Assembly: GCF_003473485.1 (NCBI RefSeq) | Contig: NC_053044.1 | Coordinates: forward strand, 51,004,091-51,068,090 | DNA: 64,000 nucleotides | Direction: 5' to 3' | Origin: Medicago truncatula | Taxonomy: Eukaryota; Streptophyta; Magnoliopsida; Fabales; Fabaceae | Shown here: in pieces, positions 31,752 through 43,554 of the stretch | Layout of the letters: each line of letters starts with the position of its first letter | Position numbering within the stretch: position 1 is the stretch's first letter | Position numbers and translations under genes: made by a program | The notes under the pieces: generated by a model | The model's database searches: none | The model's input: the letters and a program-made list of their open reading frames with translations, nothing else | Told to the model about the DNA's origin: nothing

Positions 31752-33966
31752 ATGGTACGTGGTAAAAGTGAAGGATTGAATGCTACTCATAAAAAAAATA
31801 AAATCCTTAATGGTGAAGAGGAAAGAGAACATTCAAAGGTAGGGAAAAAATCAAAATATCAACTTATAGAATACAATTCTTTGCCAGCTTTCTTAAGGGA
31901 CAATGAATTCATATTAGACTATTATCGATCAGAGTGGCCATTGAAGCAGATAATCCTCAGCATTTTCTCAATTCATAATGAGACGCTTAATGTCTGGACG
32001 TAAGTACTTCATCTTTAAGTACAAACATATTTTTCTTTCAAAAAAAAAAGTACAAACATATTTCATTATCTTGGTATCTCTAGTACTTTTCTAGACTTCT
32101 GCTTTCATTTGACAATCTATAGCTCAATAGAATTATTTGTAACAAGGACATTTCAGATTGAACTGATACATATTGGTGTCTGATATTAACATGAACTGAT
32201 GCATTTGATTACATCTAATTTATTTTATGAAATTATTATAGGTGCCATGTCTAGTGTCCATGTGTGTCAATGATTCATAGAAAGTAGTTAAACTTGTCTA
32301 AGTGTCAAATACTTTTTACATTTCCTTACTTGATATGAATGACATTGTTTCAGGCATTTGATTGGGTTCTTCCTTTTTCTCTTCCTCACCATATACACTG
32401 CTATGAGAGCTCCAATGATCGTGGATTCCCTTCAGCATTTGCCTGATGTGATAGGAAAAGCTGATTTGAAGAAGATTCATGAAGAGCTATTGAAGTGTCT
32501 GCCTTCACTCCCCAATATAACTAATCTTCATAAATTTAAAAATGAGTTGAGTACATCTCTTCATGCTCTTAACTTCTCCTCATTATCAGGCTGGAATGTT
32601 ATGGAACATGTCACCAAGTGCTTGCCGGAACACTTTTCCTTAGTAAGTCTCATCCCACTTCATGGAGTATCATATATGATTCTTTTCATTTGTTCTCAAA
32701 TTGTTATGTACTTTGGACTATCAAAAGTCTATCTGATTTCAGAAAGCGTAAATCGATTTCATTCTTCGGGCCTGTTTGGAAAAACAGCTTAATAAAACGC
32801 TTATAGCATTAACTTTTATCATATAAGGTTTTATGTGTAAGCTATTTCTATGACAAAAGGTAAAATAAAGTCAAACCGTTTTAATGTAAGCTATAAACTT
32901 TCCTCATAAGCAATCTTGGAGAGCTTATGGACATTTTGTTAGTTCTTTTCATAAGCTCTCTCAAATAGTCTCACAAGTGCTTATGTCAATAGATAGGTTC
33001 AAATGAGTCGGTCCAAATGGTTATAAGAGAACTTGTATATTTTGGTCACTAGTATTTTTCTTCCTCAAATACAAATTTATATTTCAAAAGTTATAGAAGG
33101 TCACTTAATGGGTTATACATATATAAAACAATAGCAGAGTATTTTCTTTGTAAAGCATTTTCATACATTTCGACTATGCTTTTATATAATGTTATACAAG
33201 ACATGTATTTCAGTAAGTTGTAAAATTTGCACTGTGTTATTCTAGACAATGAAAATATTGATTGAGATTAATAGAATTTGGCTTCTAACAGCTGCTACAT
33301 TGTTGATTACAGAATGGTTTGAAAGACGAAACAATGGATTTTGTATCTCCTTCAATAGTCCCACCAATTACAAGGTGGCCATTTTATGCCTTCTTAGGAG
33401 GAGCTATGTTCTGTTTATTAGCCAGCAGCACATGCCACCTCTTAGCTTGCCACTCGCAACGCCTTTCCTACATTATGCTAAGAATTGACTATGCTGGAAT
33501 TGCTGCATTGATTGCAACTTCATTTTATCCTCCTGTATATTACTCATTTATGTGCAACCCTTTCTTTTGTTACCTCTACTTAGGCTTCATAACATTAATG
33601 GGAGTTGCTACTATTGTTTTCTCTCTTCTCCCATTTTTCCAAAAGTCCGAATTTAGGAAGTACCGTGCTTCGCTCTTCTTTATGATGGGATTTTCGGGCG
33701 TGGCACCTATAATGCATAAATTGATATTGCATAGGGAAGAGCCTGAGGCATTGCAAACTACAGGCTATGAGATATTAATGGGAGTTCTTTATGGTTTGGG
33801 AGCTTTAATTTATGTCGCGAGGATACCAGAGAGGTGGATGCCGGGAAAGTTTGATATTGCTGGCCATAGTCACCAACTTTTTCATGTCTTGGTTGTGGCG
33901 GGGGCATATACACATTACCGTGATGGGTTAATTTACCTTAGATGGAGAGATTTGAAAGGCTGTTAA
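31752..33966 (+). CDS. HHP4: Heptahelical protein, HHP4/5 type (PAQR family)
   Basis: Three exons (31752-31999, 32354-32642, 33313-33966) join in phase to give 396 residues. After a basic N terminus comes YQLIEYNSLPAFLRDNEFIL, the block HNETLNVWTHL at residues 75-85, and seven hydrophobic segments. The three sites that bind zinc in PAQR/adiponectin-receptor proteins are present: SSTCH in the third exon, the HSHQLFH motif near residues 363-369, and the Asp in RIDYAG. The C terminus is LRWRDLKGC. Arabidopsis HHP4/HHP5, as I recall them, align along the whole length, including the long loop after TM1, which is specific to this plant subgroup. It is a membrane protein linked to hormone and sugar responses in plants; its ligand or ceramidase-type activity is not established. 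Confidence 0.93.
32017..32063. repeat. Micro-insertion in HHP intron 1, 16-bp direct repeats
   Basis: Perfect copies of aagtacaaacatattt at 32017-32032 and 32048-32063 flank ttctttc plus eight A. It lies 18 bases past the splice donor and does not disturb it. Confidence 0.85.
32767..33020. mobile_element. hAT-type MITE in HHP intron 2
   Basis: The sequence starts GGGCCTGTTTGGA and has ordered words gcttatagcat, gtaagctatttctatgac, ggagagcttatgga, ataagctctctcaaa and cacaagtgcttatg, ending in gtccaaatgg. This is the layout I recall from an abundant legume MITE family with GGGCC(T)GTTTGG ends. No clean TSD is visible. Confidence 0.6.
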
Positions 33967-35278
33967 TTAGGCCGGTAGGGAGTCTGTTGTAGGTACTTTG
34001 GCTTTCTTTTTGTTGTTCAAAACTTAGATATTGGATGAAAGATGAAGAAAGTGATTGTGTATTATTGTATAGAAAAAAGCTTCATGCTTCTTTTTTGTGT
34101 TAGATTTATGAATCTAAAAACAAAGAGGTAAATCTAAGAGAATACATGGATTTTTTGTTCTATCAAAAGTATGTAGTATACATGTAAATCCTTCAAATAT
34201 TATCTTTGGAACAATAATTTAAGAACATTCCCTGAGGCGGCATTTTAGATGTTGTAAATGAAGTGTTGTTAGCTTATTACATGCATGAACTGTGAGAATT
34301 TTTTGTATATAGACTTGTATGCTTTTGTGAAATTTACATATTTGAGTGTGCTCCACTAATTTTTCAAAATTCTGTGGCATCCGTAGAAGTTGATCCACCA
34401 TTTAATTGAAGTGTTGCCATTCGAATACTGAAGTTTTAGGTGATGTGTTTTTTCAAACATGATTTGTTTTTCTTTTATAATAAGTTATTCTTCAAGAAAT
34501 AACTCCAAAAAAAAAAAACATTTTGCAACTAGGAGGATTATTTTATTTATTTTTTTCCTCCTAAGATTCTCTAACGGAGTTAATCATGTTCAAGATGTGT
34601 GGATAATAGATGCGATCTGAACCTAGATAAATGTCATTCTAATTTTCTCTTTTGAAGATAGATTTCACATTAACTGACAAGACTTAAGATGAATATACTC
34701 CAATGTCACAAGACAACATCATCGGACTAACTTAAATAAATTACTTAATTATAATTTTTAATATCAATATCTAACAAACGCATAATTCCTCCCATTCAAT
34801 ACTCTCCAAAATTTACTAAAAGAATTCGACTATGATTATCATTACATTTAATAATAATGATTTATCTACACTTTTCTTTGCTATGTTTGAGAAGGCTCGT
34901 AATTGCAAGATCAAAATGGTGAGCTAGCTAGAGTAGAGTGATAACAGTCATGCTGATCTGTATTTTTTAGTGTTGGCATGTGTGGACACAACACAAGAAT
35001 GAAATAGCATCAGAATCTTAATAATCACACGAGTGTCATCTCATCCGGAAAACATGGTCAGCTGTAGTTGGATCGCCGTTTTTCCTCTCCTATAGATACA
35101 TCCAGTTAATATTATTTGTTCTTTTTTGTATGTCGTGGGAACTTGTAACATGATTGTGGCTCAAAATTCTTTAAAAAAACGTAGTAAATCATTCTTTACT
35201 ACAGAAAATGACAAATGTATACAATTTAAATATTTACCGTGTAATTAAGGTTTATGAATCCCTTCCATTTTTAACATT

Positions 35279-35282
<4 letters not shown>

Positions 35283-35309
<27 letters not shown>
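35283..35309. repeat. Poly(A) run, 27 bases
   Basis: An uninterrupted A-run with no direct repeat around it, unlike the micro-insertions. Confidence 0.9.
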
Positions 35310-36100
35310 TATTTGTGAGATTGGAGGACATACTTAAAATCACGTACTTCGTTGGGGTCATATGGTACTTTGTTTTGACAAGAAGGGTTATAATATACTC
35401 CGTACATAAACAAGTTAAATTTATAGTATTAACATTTATCATTGTTTTTCCTTATAAAAATAAATGATATTTATTCATTCAAATTGATAATATCAATACA
35501 ATACAAATTCTAAATCGCAAAAAAACAAAATGGATGAATCTGCGAACAAACTCACATCATTCATGTTAATAGCATAAAACGACAGAGTATAAAAGCCTAC
35601 AAATATGACTATTTTTAAGTATCCATAATACTTTTGTCTCTGGATCTGCAACATTGACGACATCAAAGTCATGAGTTTAATCTGCCCTTGCTCAAAGGTA
35701 ACCTTTCAACCTGAATCAAATCGGCACCGTACTACGAGATATAAAAAAAACATATTGAACAAAGACAAAAAATCAAACAAACATTCCCTAAAAAAAAAAG
35801 CCGTGCAAACAACAAGTAATCACAAAAACAAACGAATTAAGATTGAAAACATATAGAAATCACTTATCATTGTTTTTGTATATGTTATAAGTTGTTTTTA
35901 TAAACTATATTGGATGACTTAAGAAAATTAGTTGAAATTTTTTATAAAAAATTTCATAAACGGTTTTAATAAAAAATTTCAAACAGTTTCACAAAACTTA
36001 TATAAGTAGATAAACTCTCGTAGTTGGTAATTGAAAAGTCTTTGAGATATACAAAATCAATTCATATTTATTAAATAAATATTTTATTTTGTGTGTCACA

Positions 36101-36235
36101 AGTTCTAACTCAACCGAAAAAAAATGTTGAAATTGTTAGTATGAACAACATGATTGGGGATTCGATTTTCTGTACCTCAATTTGTATGCGTGATTTTATA
36201 ATGGTTTTGTCTCTTTCGTCCATCTACCTAAAAAT
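36101..36235 (+). mobile_element. Diverged SINE copy (same family as 18687-18870)
   Basis: In the same order as the copy at 18703 it has tctaactcaac, aaattgttag, a decayed B box (ggattcgattttc), gtacctcaatttgt and ttttataatggttttgtc, ending catctacctaaaaa. No TSD is visible. The decayed box and lack of TSD mean it is older. Confidence 0.6.
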
Positions 36236-36304
36236 GAATGCTCTAGCGATATAAGAGAAGTATCTTTGGTTTTATCCTTAACTTCTGTTTACATTACAAG
36301 AATC

Positions 36305-36376
36305 GGTTCTATGGTGTAGTGGTTAGCACTCTGGACTTTGAATCCAGCGACCTGGGTTCGACTCCCGGTAGGACCT
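36305..36376 (+). tRNA. tRNA-Gln (anticodon TTG)
   Basis: GGTTCTA pairs with TAGGACC (one G-T pair) in the acceptor stem, with discriminator T. The D arm is ATGGTGTAGTGGTTAGCAC, the anticodon stem CTGGA/TCCAG encloses CTTTGAA with anticodon TTG, and the T arm CTGGG-TTCGACT-CCCGG is intact. It is intronless and followed by a T-run that could stop pol III. Confidence 0.95.
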
Positions 36377-37132
36377 TTTATGAATTGTTATTTTTTTGGC
36401 AAAATTTCTTTAATTGGCTAAGCATGGCATCGATGCTTTTTATAGAACGAGTTGAGAATAAATGCGTCAGGACAAAAAACAAATAAATTAGTGGTTCATG
36501 AATAACAGTACTATTCTCCTTATCTAAATAATTGATGAGATGAGATAATTGCTCGTGCGTGCACACTTTTTAATTATTTTCATAATTGAAATAGTCATGA
36601 TTAATTCATGATCCATGAAATTTCTTTCCGGAGAGTGGAGTACTTGACGTTATTATGATACGGACTATAGATTAATGTTGTTTGTCTCAATTGTGGAAGG
36701 GAAAATATCTTAATAGATTGTAGTTTAAGAAAATAATGAGTGAGTGATTTGGCTTGGCTGGCACCGTTGCACAATCAACAATCTTTGACCTCGCCATCAG
36801 AAAGTGACCTTAGGAGCAAAGCTCGTGCGGTTTGAAAACCCCATGCTCATACAGTGACACTCCATTTGTTGGCATGATAACGACTTCTATAAGGTAGATA
36901 ATACTCTCTCATAACGTTATTTTATTTTTCAAGTGAGTTGTAAAATTGTATTTATTTTGGACCGGACGCTATCCTTTCACACCTTTAAAAAAAATTATAA
37001 AATAAAATAAAAATAATCATGCACTATTTGTTTTCAATGAAAATTTATTGAATGCTTTTTTCATTTTCTTCTAAAAATGAAAGGAAAAAAATCATATTAT
37101 TATTTTAAAATATAGAGAAATATCGTTCAACA

Positions 37133-37176
37133 TTCAAATATATTTTTTCTTTAAAAAAAAATTTAAATATATTTTT
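37133..37176. repeat. Micro-insertion: TCTTT-An core
   Basis: Copies of tt[c/t]aaatatattttt at about 37133-37147 and 37162-37176 (one mismatch) flank the core tctttaaaaaaaaa. Confidence 0.5.
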
Positions 37177-37281
37177 GGATATAAAATGACATAGATTTTG
37201 CACTCTTTAACATTTTACTTAGTTTGGTCATAACTATGTTATTAGTTTATCATTTAGATATTGATGTGTTTTTGTACAAAC

Positions 37282-37331
37282 ATCTATAGTGTATAATTTT
37301 CTCAACAAAAAAAAAATCTATAGTGTATAAT
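37282..37331. repeat. Micro-insertion: 16-bp direct repeats
   Basis: Perfect copies of atctatagtgtataat at 37282-37297 and 37316-37331 flank tttctcaac plus nine A. Confidence 0.9.
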
Positions 37332-37576
37332 CTTGCTCCCATAAATCAAATTTTTTGAACCTGTCATTGCTACCACATACTTGATATTTTTTTATCGTCA
37401 ATGCAAAACTATTTTACCATGGCATCGTAAGTCGTATTTTCTAAAAGATTTGTGCTAGTAATGTATATTTTACCCCTTCCCTATGTTGTTCTTGATCAAA
37501 TTAATTTACAGTTTCATGTGAACCTGCAGGTTCAGCTAAGGAAGGATAATGACATTAACTCTTGAAGGAGTTTATC

Positions 37577-37627
37577 AGAGGAAGTATCATACTTTTTAAT
37601 TTTAAGGGGAGAGGAAGTATCATACTT
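37577..37627. repeat. Micro-insertion: 18-bp direct repeats, mixed core
   Basis: Perfect copies of agaggaagtatcatactt at 37577-37594 and 37610-37627 flank a 15-nt core that reads ccccttaaaattaaa on minus. The core resembles the tcccct-An core at 47716. Confidence 0.8.
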
Positions 37628-39248
37628 AGCAAGATAATTTGCATATTCATTTTCTTCGTGAAATTTTACATCAATTAAGTTTTTTCAATTCTATAAATCT
37701 CAGAATCTTTGCCTAAAAAAAAAAAACTCAAATCCCATATCCCAAAGAATTTGTCTTTCTTAAAAAAAAATTACAAAGAAAGTTGAGGGCCCCAAGCTTT
37801 AGCTGACTACGGGAGTAGATATGATTTTGAAAACTCAAGTGCTTAACAGAGTAACATGCAAATCCGAAAATTGCAAAAAGACACAATCTATTAGAATGGC
37901 GGGACACCTTTACGTAAAGTCACATTTCAATGTCAATTGACCTAATAACCTTTTTTTTTTTTTTTTAAATGAAATTCAATTAAATAATGAATAGAATTGG
38001 CTGCCAGTAATCAGCTAGGGGCACTGAGTTTGGATATTTGATTACTTATAGGCTCAGTCCAAAACCAATACCACATAAAAAAATAAAAGCATCCAAGATT
38101 CTATAAAGAGATATGTAACTATACGATAAACTCAAAGTTAGCCAGGCCTTTGCATTTTTATGTTTCAATTTAGTTTAGTTTCAAATGTTTTAAAATGTTA
38201 ACAATGTTGACCTATTTTTTGTTTTTGTTTTTCAACAAATAATTGAGTATGCATCCGTGACACCATTAATGTAGTAGGTTGTACATGTGTTTGTGACACA
38301 CACTCACATTCCTCATTAAAGATGGTCCAAAATTTTGTCTAAATATTTATGTTTTATAAAATGTGTGACTAAATTGAAAGAAAAAAAAAAAAACAAATAA
38401 AGTACTGTTGAAATAATTGAAAAATTAAAATTAAGGACAAACAGAATAGAATAAATTGGCCTCTACATATAGATTTCAATTTGAACAAACTAAATACATA
38501 TATTATTATTATTATTATTATAATATACAGAAGTGAATTACGTCAATCAAAGGAATGTATTTTTTATTTTTTTCACTTTTTACTATTTGAAAGGTATCTA
38601 CCTGTACATTGCATAATATAGTAAGCCAGGTAGATATCTGCCAAAAAGTGTCGGATCCCAAGCATAGTGTTACCCAAATGTGACATTATTTTCCCAGTAC
38701 AAAATCACACATATGGTAAGAGCTAGTTACTATACTGGGCCCTATAAGTGTTACAAGTACCATATGGATTTTCTTCAAATTTGGGTGAGGTGAGTTTTTT
38801 GTCACTAAAAGCAAATTGTACACGTGGTATAACTTAGTCTATATGATGTAGTAGTATATTTTCTACTGTGTCCTTCAACTCCTTGAATGTTTATGAAGGA
38901 AAATTAAGTGTTACTACTTGTGTAACGTTTTGGAAAAATCCAAGAGTACATGAATGAGGGGGCCTCTGTTTGTCCAAATAAAATCCCTTTCATATGGTCA
39001 TGCCTGCATGCAGAGCATTTAAGCATTAAATTAAAAGAGAATATTCTACTCAAATAACTAGCAGTCATTTTTTCTGTAAACATATAGTTTCTTTTTGTTG
39101 GTATATATTATTACACTCATCTCGGTGCTTATCACTGGTTTCTCTTTATGAAACATTGCTCTGTCTAGCTCCAAGAATGGATTGGTGTCTAATCTTTTTA
39201 TTACATTTACAAATTATACATGAGTTTACTTTCTAAGCATAAATTCAC

Positions 39249-39434
39249 CGATTTGAGTTGGTGCATTTACATAGTCAACTACATCGGCGGTCATTAAATC
39301 AAGATCAGACGGTTTAAATTTTAAAATCAGTATTTTAGAATTTAAAAAATAAATAAAAATCTTTGAAATCTAGACCGTTTAATCTTCTTAATTCAGCGGC
39401 CACCGATTTGATTTAATTAAATGTGTGAATGCAA
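39249..39434. mobile_element. Foldback element (ACGGTCT arms)
   Basis: Left arm words 'catcggcggtcattaaatc' and 'gatcagacggtttaaa' are mirrored in the right arm by 'tagaccgtttaatcttctt' and 'gcggccaccgattt'. The arms are imperfect and about 60 bp. No TSD found. Confidence 0.5.
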
Positions 39435-40202
39435 GGATTGTATTTGTAGTTGCATGCAATCCAAATCCTAAATTCACAAGTGTATACAGTATGTTGTATT
39501 ATTATTTGAGGTTGTAGTGACTACTAAAAACATTATTAAAAGAAGACAAACTACTACTTCATAGTTGAAATAAATTAGTTTGTTGGTACTATGTTTGCTT
39601 TGAACCATTAACGGAAAGAAAAAGTATAATCATTTAAGAATCATTAGTGGTGAGTGGTGACCGTACCAAATTAAAATTAAATTTTACTAACATGAAATGA
39701 AAGGACAGCACTATTATGTTGTTGAGTCTCATATATGGAATCATGGTAATTGGTAATTCTGCTATGTATGTATAATATCTCTTTCTCTTCACTTGATTCT
39801 CTCTCTCAATCACTCACTCAATGCAGTTTACTACACTAACTGACACTGTAGTACACATGCACACAAAGCCAACTGGCAAATATTGATTTCATTCACATAA
39901 AGATAAAATAAGAAGGCGAAAGGAGTGAGTAAAGGGACAAACAGTTTACAAATTCTAGTGTGATTCGTTTGTTTCTCTCTCTCTTTTTGCCTCTTTATGT
40001 TATGTTAAATGTTAATCAATTATTATTATTATTTATTTTTCCTCCTATCTTCTCCACTCTTTCTCTTCTTCTACTTATACTCTTGAAAACAAACACATTA
40101 ACAAGCATAAGAGAAAGAAAAAAAAAGAAACTCTAGTTCTATAGGTCCTTTACCACTCTACAACACTAGTTTTCATTCATTCATTTCATCATCTTACCAA
40201 AA

Positions 40203-40216
40203 TCTATATATATAAG
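40203..40216 (+). promoter_or_regulatory. TATA box of SOFL gene
   Basis: The word ctatatatataag lies about 70-80 bases before the start codon at 40285, which predicts transcription from about 40235-40245. Confidence 0.6.
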
Positions 40217-40284
40217 AGTTCTATCATCTTATCTTAGTGCATTCATTATATTCTCAAAGAAAATTTAGACAAGTGTTAGTTAAA

Positions 40285-40424
40285 ATGGATATGTCAAATT
40301 ATTCAAAATACAATAGTGAAAGTGAATCTGGTTGGACTAATTACTTGAACCATTCATCTTTTTCTGAAGAACATTTCAATAGGAAAAGTGGGAAAATGGA
40401 TTATGAAGGAAAAGGAGCAACAAT

Positions 40425-40460
<36 letters not shown>

Positions 40461-41119
40461 TTTATCCATGGTTTCTGATGCTTCTTCTGGACCTCCACAG
40501 TACTATCATGTAGAGGAAAATTACCAACAACCTTATTGTGTAAATTGGCATTCTTCAACTTCCAAAGAATCCAAAAAGAAGGGTAAAGAATATGGTAGGA
40601 AAAGTCAACAGTCTTCACCTCTTGATGATACTGCTAGTTCCCCTGTTCTTAACTATCCCAAGGTAACTCACAAAGCTAATTTAATCTCTTATTCACATAA
40701 TTATAACTAATTTTATTTGGAGGACTAATTAATTTTTAATTGAATAGAATAAAGTCAATTTCTCTGAAAATGGAGCAGTGGAGAATACACTTGATTTTTC
40801 CCCTTCTTTCTCTGCAACAAGAACAAAGGTATGTTTATGATCTATAATATATATCCAACACATTGTGCTTATTAGTTATTACAATGGTTACATAATTTAT
40901 TATGTTAAGCTAAATTAGTTAAGTCTTTGCAGAGAAAGTCTAAACTCCAGAAGCATTCAAGTTTCTTGGATGGTGGAAAACAAGCTTCAAAGGAACCAGG
41001 TATATATACATAATTAAATATAGATATGTATATTGTGTATTAATGAATGTTTTAAGCTAATAAAAGGATTGTTTATGTCTTGATTATAAGGTGGTTTTAA
41101 TGGAGAAGAGAGGAAATGA
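40285..41119 (+). CDS. SOB FIVE-LIKE (SOFL) protein
   Basis: Four exons (40285-40662, 40748-40828, 40933-40999, 41091-41119) join in phase to give 184 residues. Two short motifs define this plant family and both are present: SESESGWTNYL at residues 11-21 and EDLSMVSDASSGPP at residues 58-71. Between them lies an 11-Glu run (residues 48-58). The remainder is Ser/Lys-rich and disordered, with basic patches (RKSKLQKHSSF). The start MDMSNYSKY was chosen over the longer in-frame ATG at 40237 because SOFL proteins begin close to the first motif and the TATA box sits just upstream. In Arabidopsis this family raises cytokinin levels when overexpressed; the molecular activity is unknown. Confidence 0.92.
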
Positions 41120-42881
41120 AAATTGTAGCTGTAGCTTTCTCTGCCTCAGAAGCTAAAAGTAAGGGATGTGAAAAAAGATGCAAGGTGTTGAAGGACAAAG
41201 TGATGTAAAAATAAAGAAGGAACAGTTGTTTGGATGTAATTTTGCTGTTTTTTTAATATGTTTGTGTCCCACTGCCAATGCAGTTTGGAACAACGTAAGA
41301 ACAGGTGTTTTTTCTGATTCCATTTTCTTAGTTGACATCATGGCAGACATGTCTTGAATCTCTTAGGTCTTCTTCATAGTCATCACATACTATTCCCCTT
41401 CAAATTCTGCCTATCATTATGTTTACTTCATCCCCTTTTTGTTTTCTCTATTTTTTTAGGTACTAAACCAAAAATCAAGTGTATATTTAGATTGTCGGAT
41501 TGTCGCTCAGTTTGGCAAAATACGATATGTCACTGTGATTTTGCAAAAATCTTATTTTAAAGCTTCAACAAAATTACATCGCCGCAATGATTTCCTGCAA
41601 ACATAAACTAGTACATATCTCAAAAGTTAAAAATAAATAGTCTACTCAGCTAAATGAAAACCATAAGTACAATAAAAATTAATTGAGTTTGCATAAAAAT
41701 CAGTTAGCAATTTGTTGGGGTTAGTTTTTCCTTTCTACAACATGAGTAATTGGAGTCACATTTGGGATTCTTCGCATGACAGAAAATTGTGGATAAGTGT
41801 TTGTAATTGTGGTCACAATGCAATTTGTAGGTGTTAAAATCATATTCATGAGTGGTCACGAATGTTTATCTAAAATAAAACATTGATCGAGAACACCATG
41901 ATTAAAGTCATCAAATTAAATGTAACAAAAAAAAAAAGTCATCAAATTAAAATTTTAGGTGGCAAAAAATTATGACACGGTGACATATTGAAGTGCTCGA
42001 TAATTAGGGTTCTATTATATAATTCACATGTCGACCGGTATTGATGTTGGATGGTAAGATAAACTTAGTACATAAATCTCTAAGCGTTCCATCCATGAAC
42101 AATATTTGAATTTTTCTTACCACTATGACTTTGAGTCAATGAGAGTCAAAATGAACTAAAAATATTTGCTAACCTAATAAAAAAAAAAAAAAAAAAAAAA
42201 AAGTGTATGTAAGTTTGAATAGCCAATGTCCAAGGAAAGGATTTCCCAAAAGGAAGCAAATTTCCATTTGTACCAAAGGAAGCAGCCAGCTAGGCAAGCC
42301 AGAAGGAAAAGATAGATAGGGCAGTTTTATTGTGACTAGTCATGAACATGAAGAAGTATATATGAAACCAAAAGTTATAGTGATGAATTGTGTCCCCACT
42401 TAATTAAGTTAAGCTATTGCCAGCCTAGCTCTCAACCACCTTGGGTGGGTAAATATGGCAACCAAAGCTGCTTGACTCCTAAAATAGACAACGTATCCAA
42501 ATGAAACCAACACACAAGCTTCATTTTCAGCCAAAGCTAGTAACCCCACCATCATCTGATGCTTACCCACCTCAAATGTCATCCATACATAACACTTGGT
42601 ACAATTATTTGTTTTTGTTTTTATATAGGATATCCAACAAAATCTTTTATTCAAAAGTGTTCTGTATCCTCCTCAGACTCAAACCAACGCATGGATCTAT
42701 TAGAAATTTAATTTGGATTTTTAGGAAGCCGACACCACCCAATCTTTTCATTAGTCATCTCATCCCTGCCTCTTCTGCATTCCTTCAAATACTATTTAAT
42801 TATATATCATTTTTGTTTATATTATATATATTTAATAATTTACAAGGATAACTTTTGCATAAATCTATCCACAAAATCATA
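41120..42881. other. Intergenic, downstream of SOFL
   Basis: The SOFL 3' UTR is followed by AT-rich sequence with a micro-insertion at 41904-41951 and a 22-base A-run at about 42180-42202. No gene recognised. Confidence 0.45.
41904..41951. repeat. Micro-insertion: TGTAAC-A8 core, 17-bp direct repeats
   Basis: Perfect copies of aaagtcatcaaattaaa at 41904-41920 and 41935-41951 flank tgtaac plus eight A. Confidence 0.9.
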
Positions 42882-43554
42882 GTTCAAATGAGAGCTGATA
42901 CGTTGACACCCCTATATGGCAACATACCATTCTACACCTCCCAAATGCCAATAAAAAATAATAAACATTGATAGCTCAAAAAAAAAATTGAAGCACCGCC
43001 CACCATCGTCGAACTCCGATCTCACCCAAAAGCTCTCCGCGCCGCCGCCGCCGGCCCACTTCTTTTACTCTCCTTCAGATCTCATATCCACCACCGTCGA
43101 ACTCCGACCTCATCCCATATCTCCACATCGCCTCAGACTCACCACACGCCCCTCCATCCACCAACCCCACCGTCGAACGCCGATCTATTTGTGAGGGGCA
43201 ATGGGATTTTATTTTTTCTGGTTCTGTTTGAGTAAGAAGAAGCCTTGACAGTGGAAAGCAAAGATTGAATCTGAATCCGGTGACACCATGGTCGACGAGA
43301 TCTCAGATAGAACATGCTAGATTTGAACCTCCACCGTCGTCGCTTAAAAGAGTGGTGAGAGAGAAGGATTGGGAGAGTTTACTGTTACAGAGGAGGATTG
43401 GTGAGGGTGAGTTTACTATTACAGGGAGGATTGGGAGAGTGAAAGGATTGAAAAAAAAGGAGGGTTCGCTAAATTACCAAAATACTCTGCCACATGGGAT
43501 GTGTATAAAAGTGGTATGGGAAAGGGGTGTCTATGAATTATTTCTCGTTCAAAT
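42882..43554. mobile_element. Mutator-like element with GC-rich cargo
   Basis: The direct repeat gttcaaat at 42882-42889 and 43547-43554 (8 bp) bounds 42890-43546 (657 bp). The ends are GAGAGCTGATACGTTGACACCCC and, on minus, GAGAAATAATTCATAGACACCCC (the last 7 identical), with matching stretches continuing inward. The interior 42985-43260 is far more GC-rich than the region (gccgccgccgccggccc; repeated 'accgtcgaac'), which suggests captured DNA. The frames inside show no domain I recognise. Confidence 0.7.

Larger units (their letters stand above)
33967..36304. other. Intergenic, HHP 3' flank to tRNA-Gln
   Basis: It starts with the HHP 3' UTR. The rest is AT-rich, with a 27-base A-run at 35283-35309 and SINE copy 36101-36235 (listed). 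No gene recognised. Confidence 0.5.
36377..40202. other. Intergenic, upstream of SOFL gene
   Basis: Nearly 4 kb with no recognised gene. It contains micro-insertions at about 37134-37176, 37282-37331 and 37577-37627, a foldback element at 39249-39434, a (TTA)n run at about 38506-38522, and a CT-rich tract at about 39780-40080 before the SOFL start. Confidence 0.45.

Noticed and set aside
35283-35309. 27-base A-run as another micro-insertion
   Set aside because: No direct repeat on its flanks.
38592-38637. ggtatctacctg / caggtagatatc inverted repeat
   Set aside because: Short arms with a mismatch and a 22-base spacer; not clearly above chance.
42988-43194. Pro/Ser-rich plus-strand frame in the GC-rich segment
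   Set aside because: Lies inside a TIR element, low complexity, no domain; treated as captured or random sequence.
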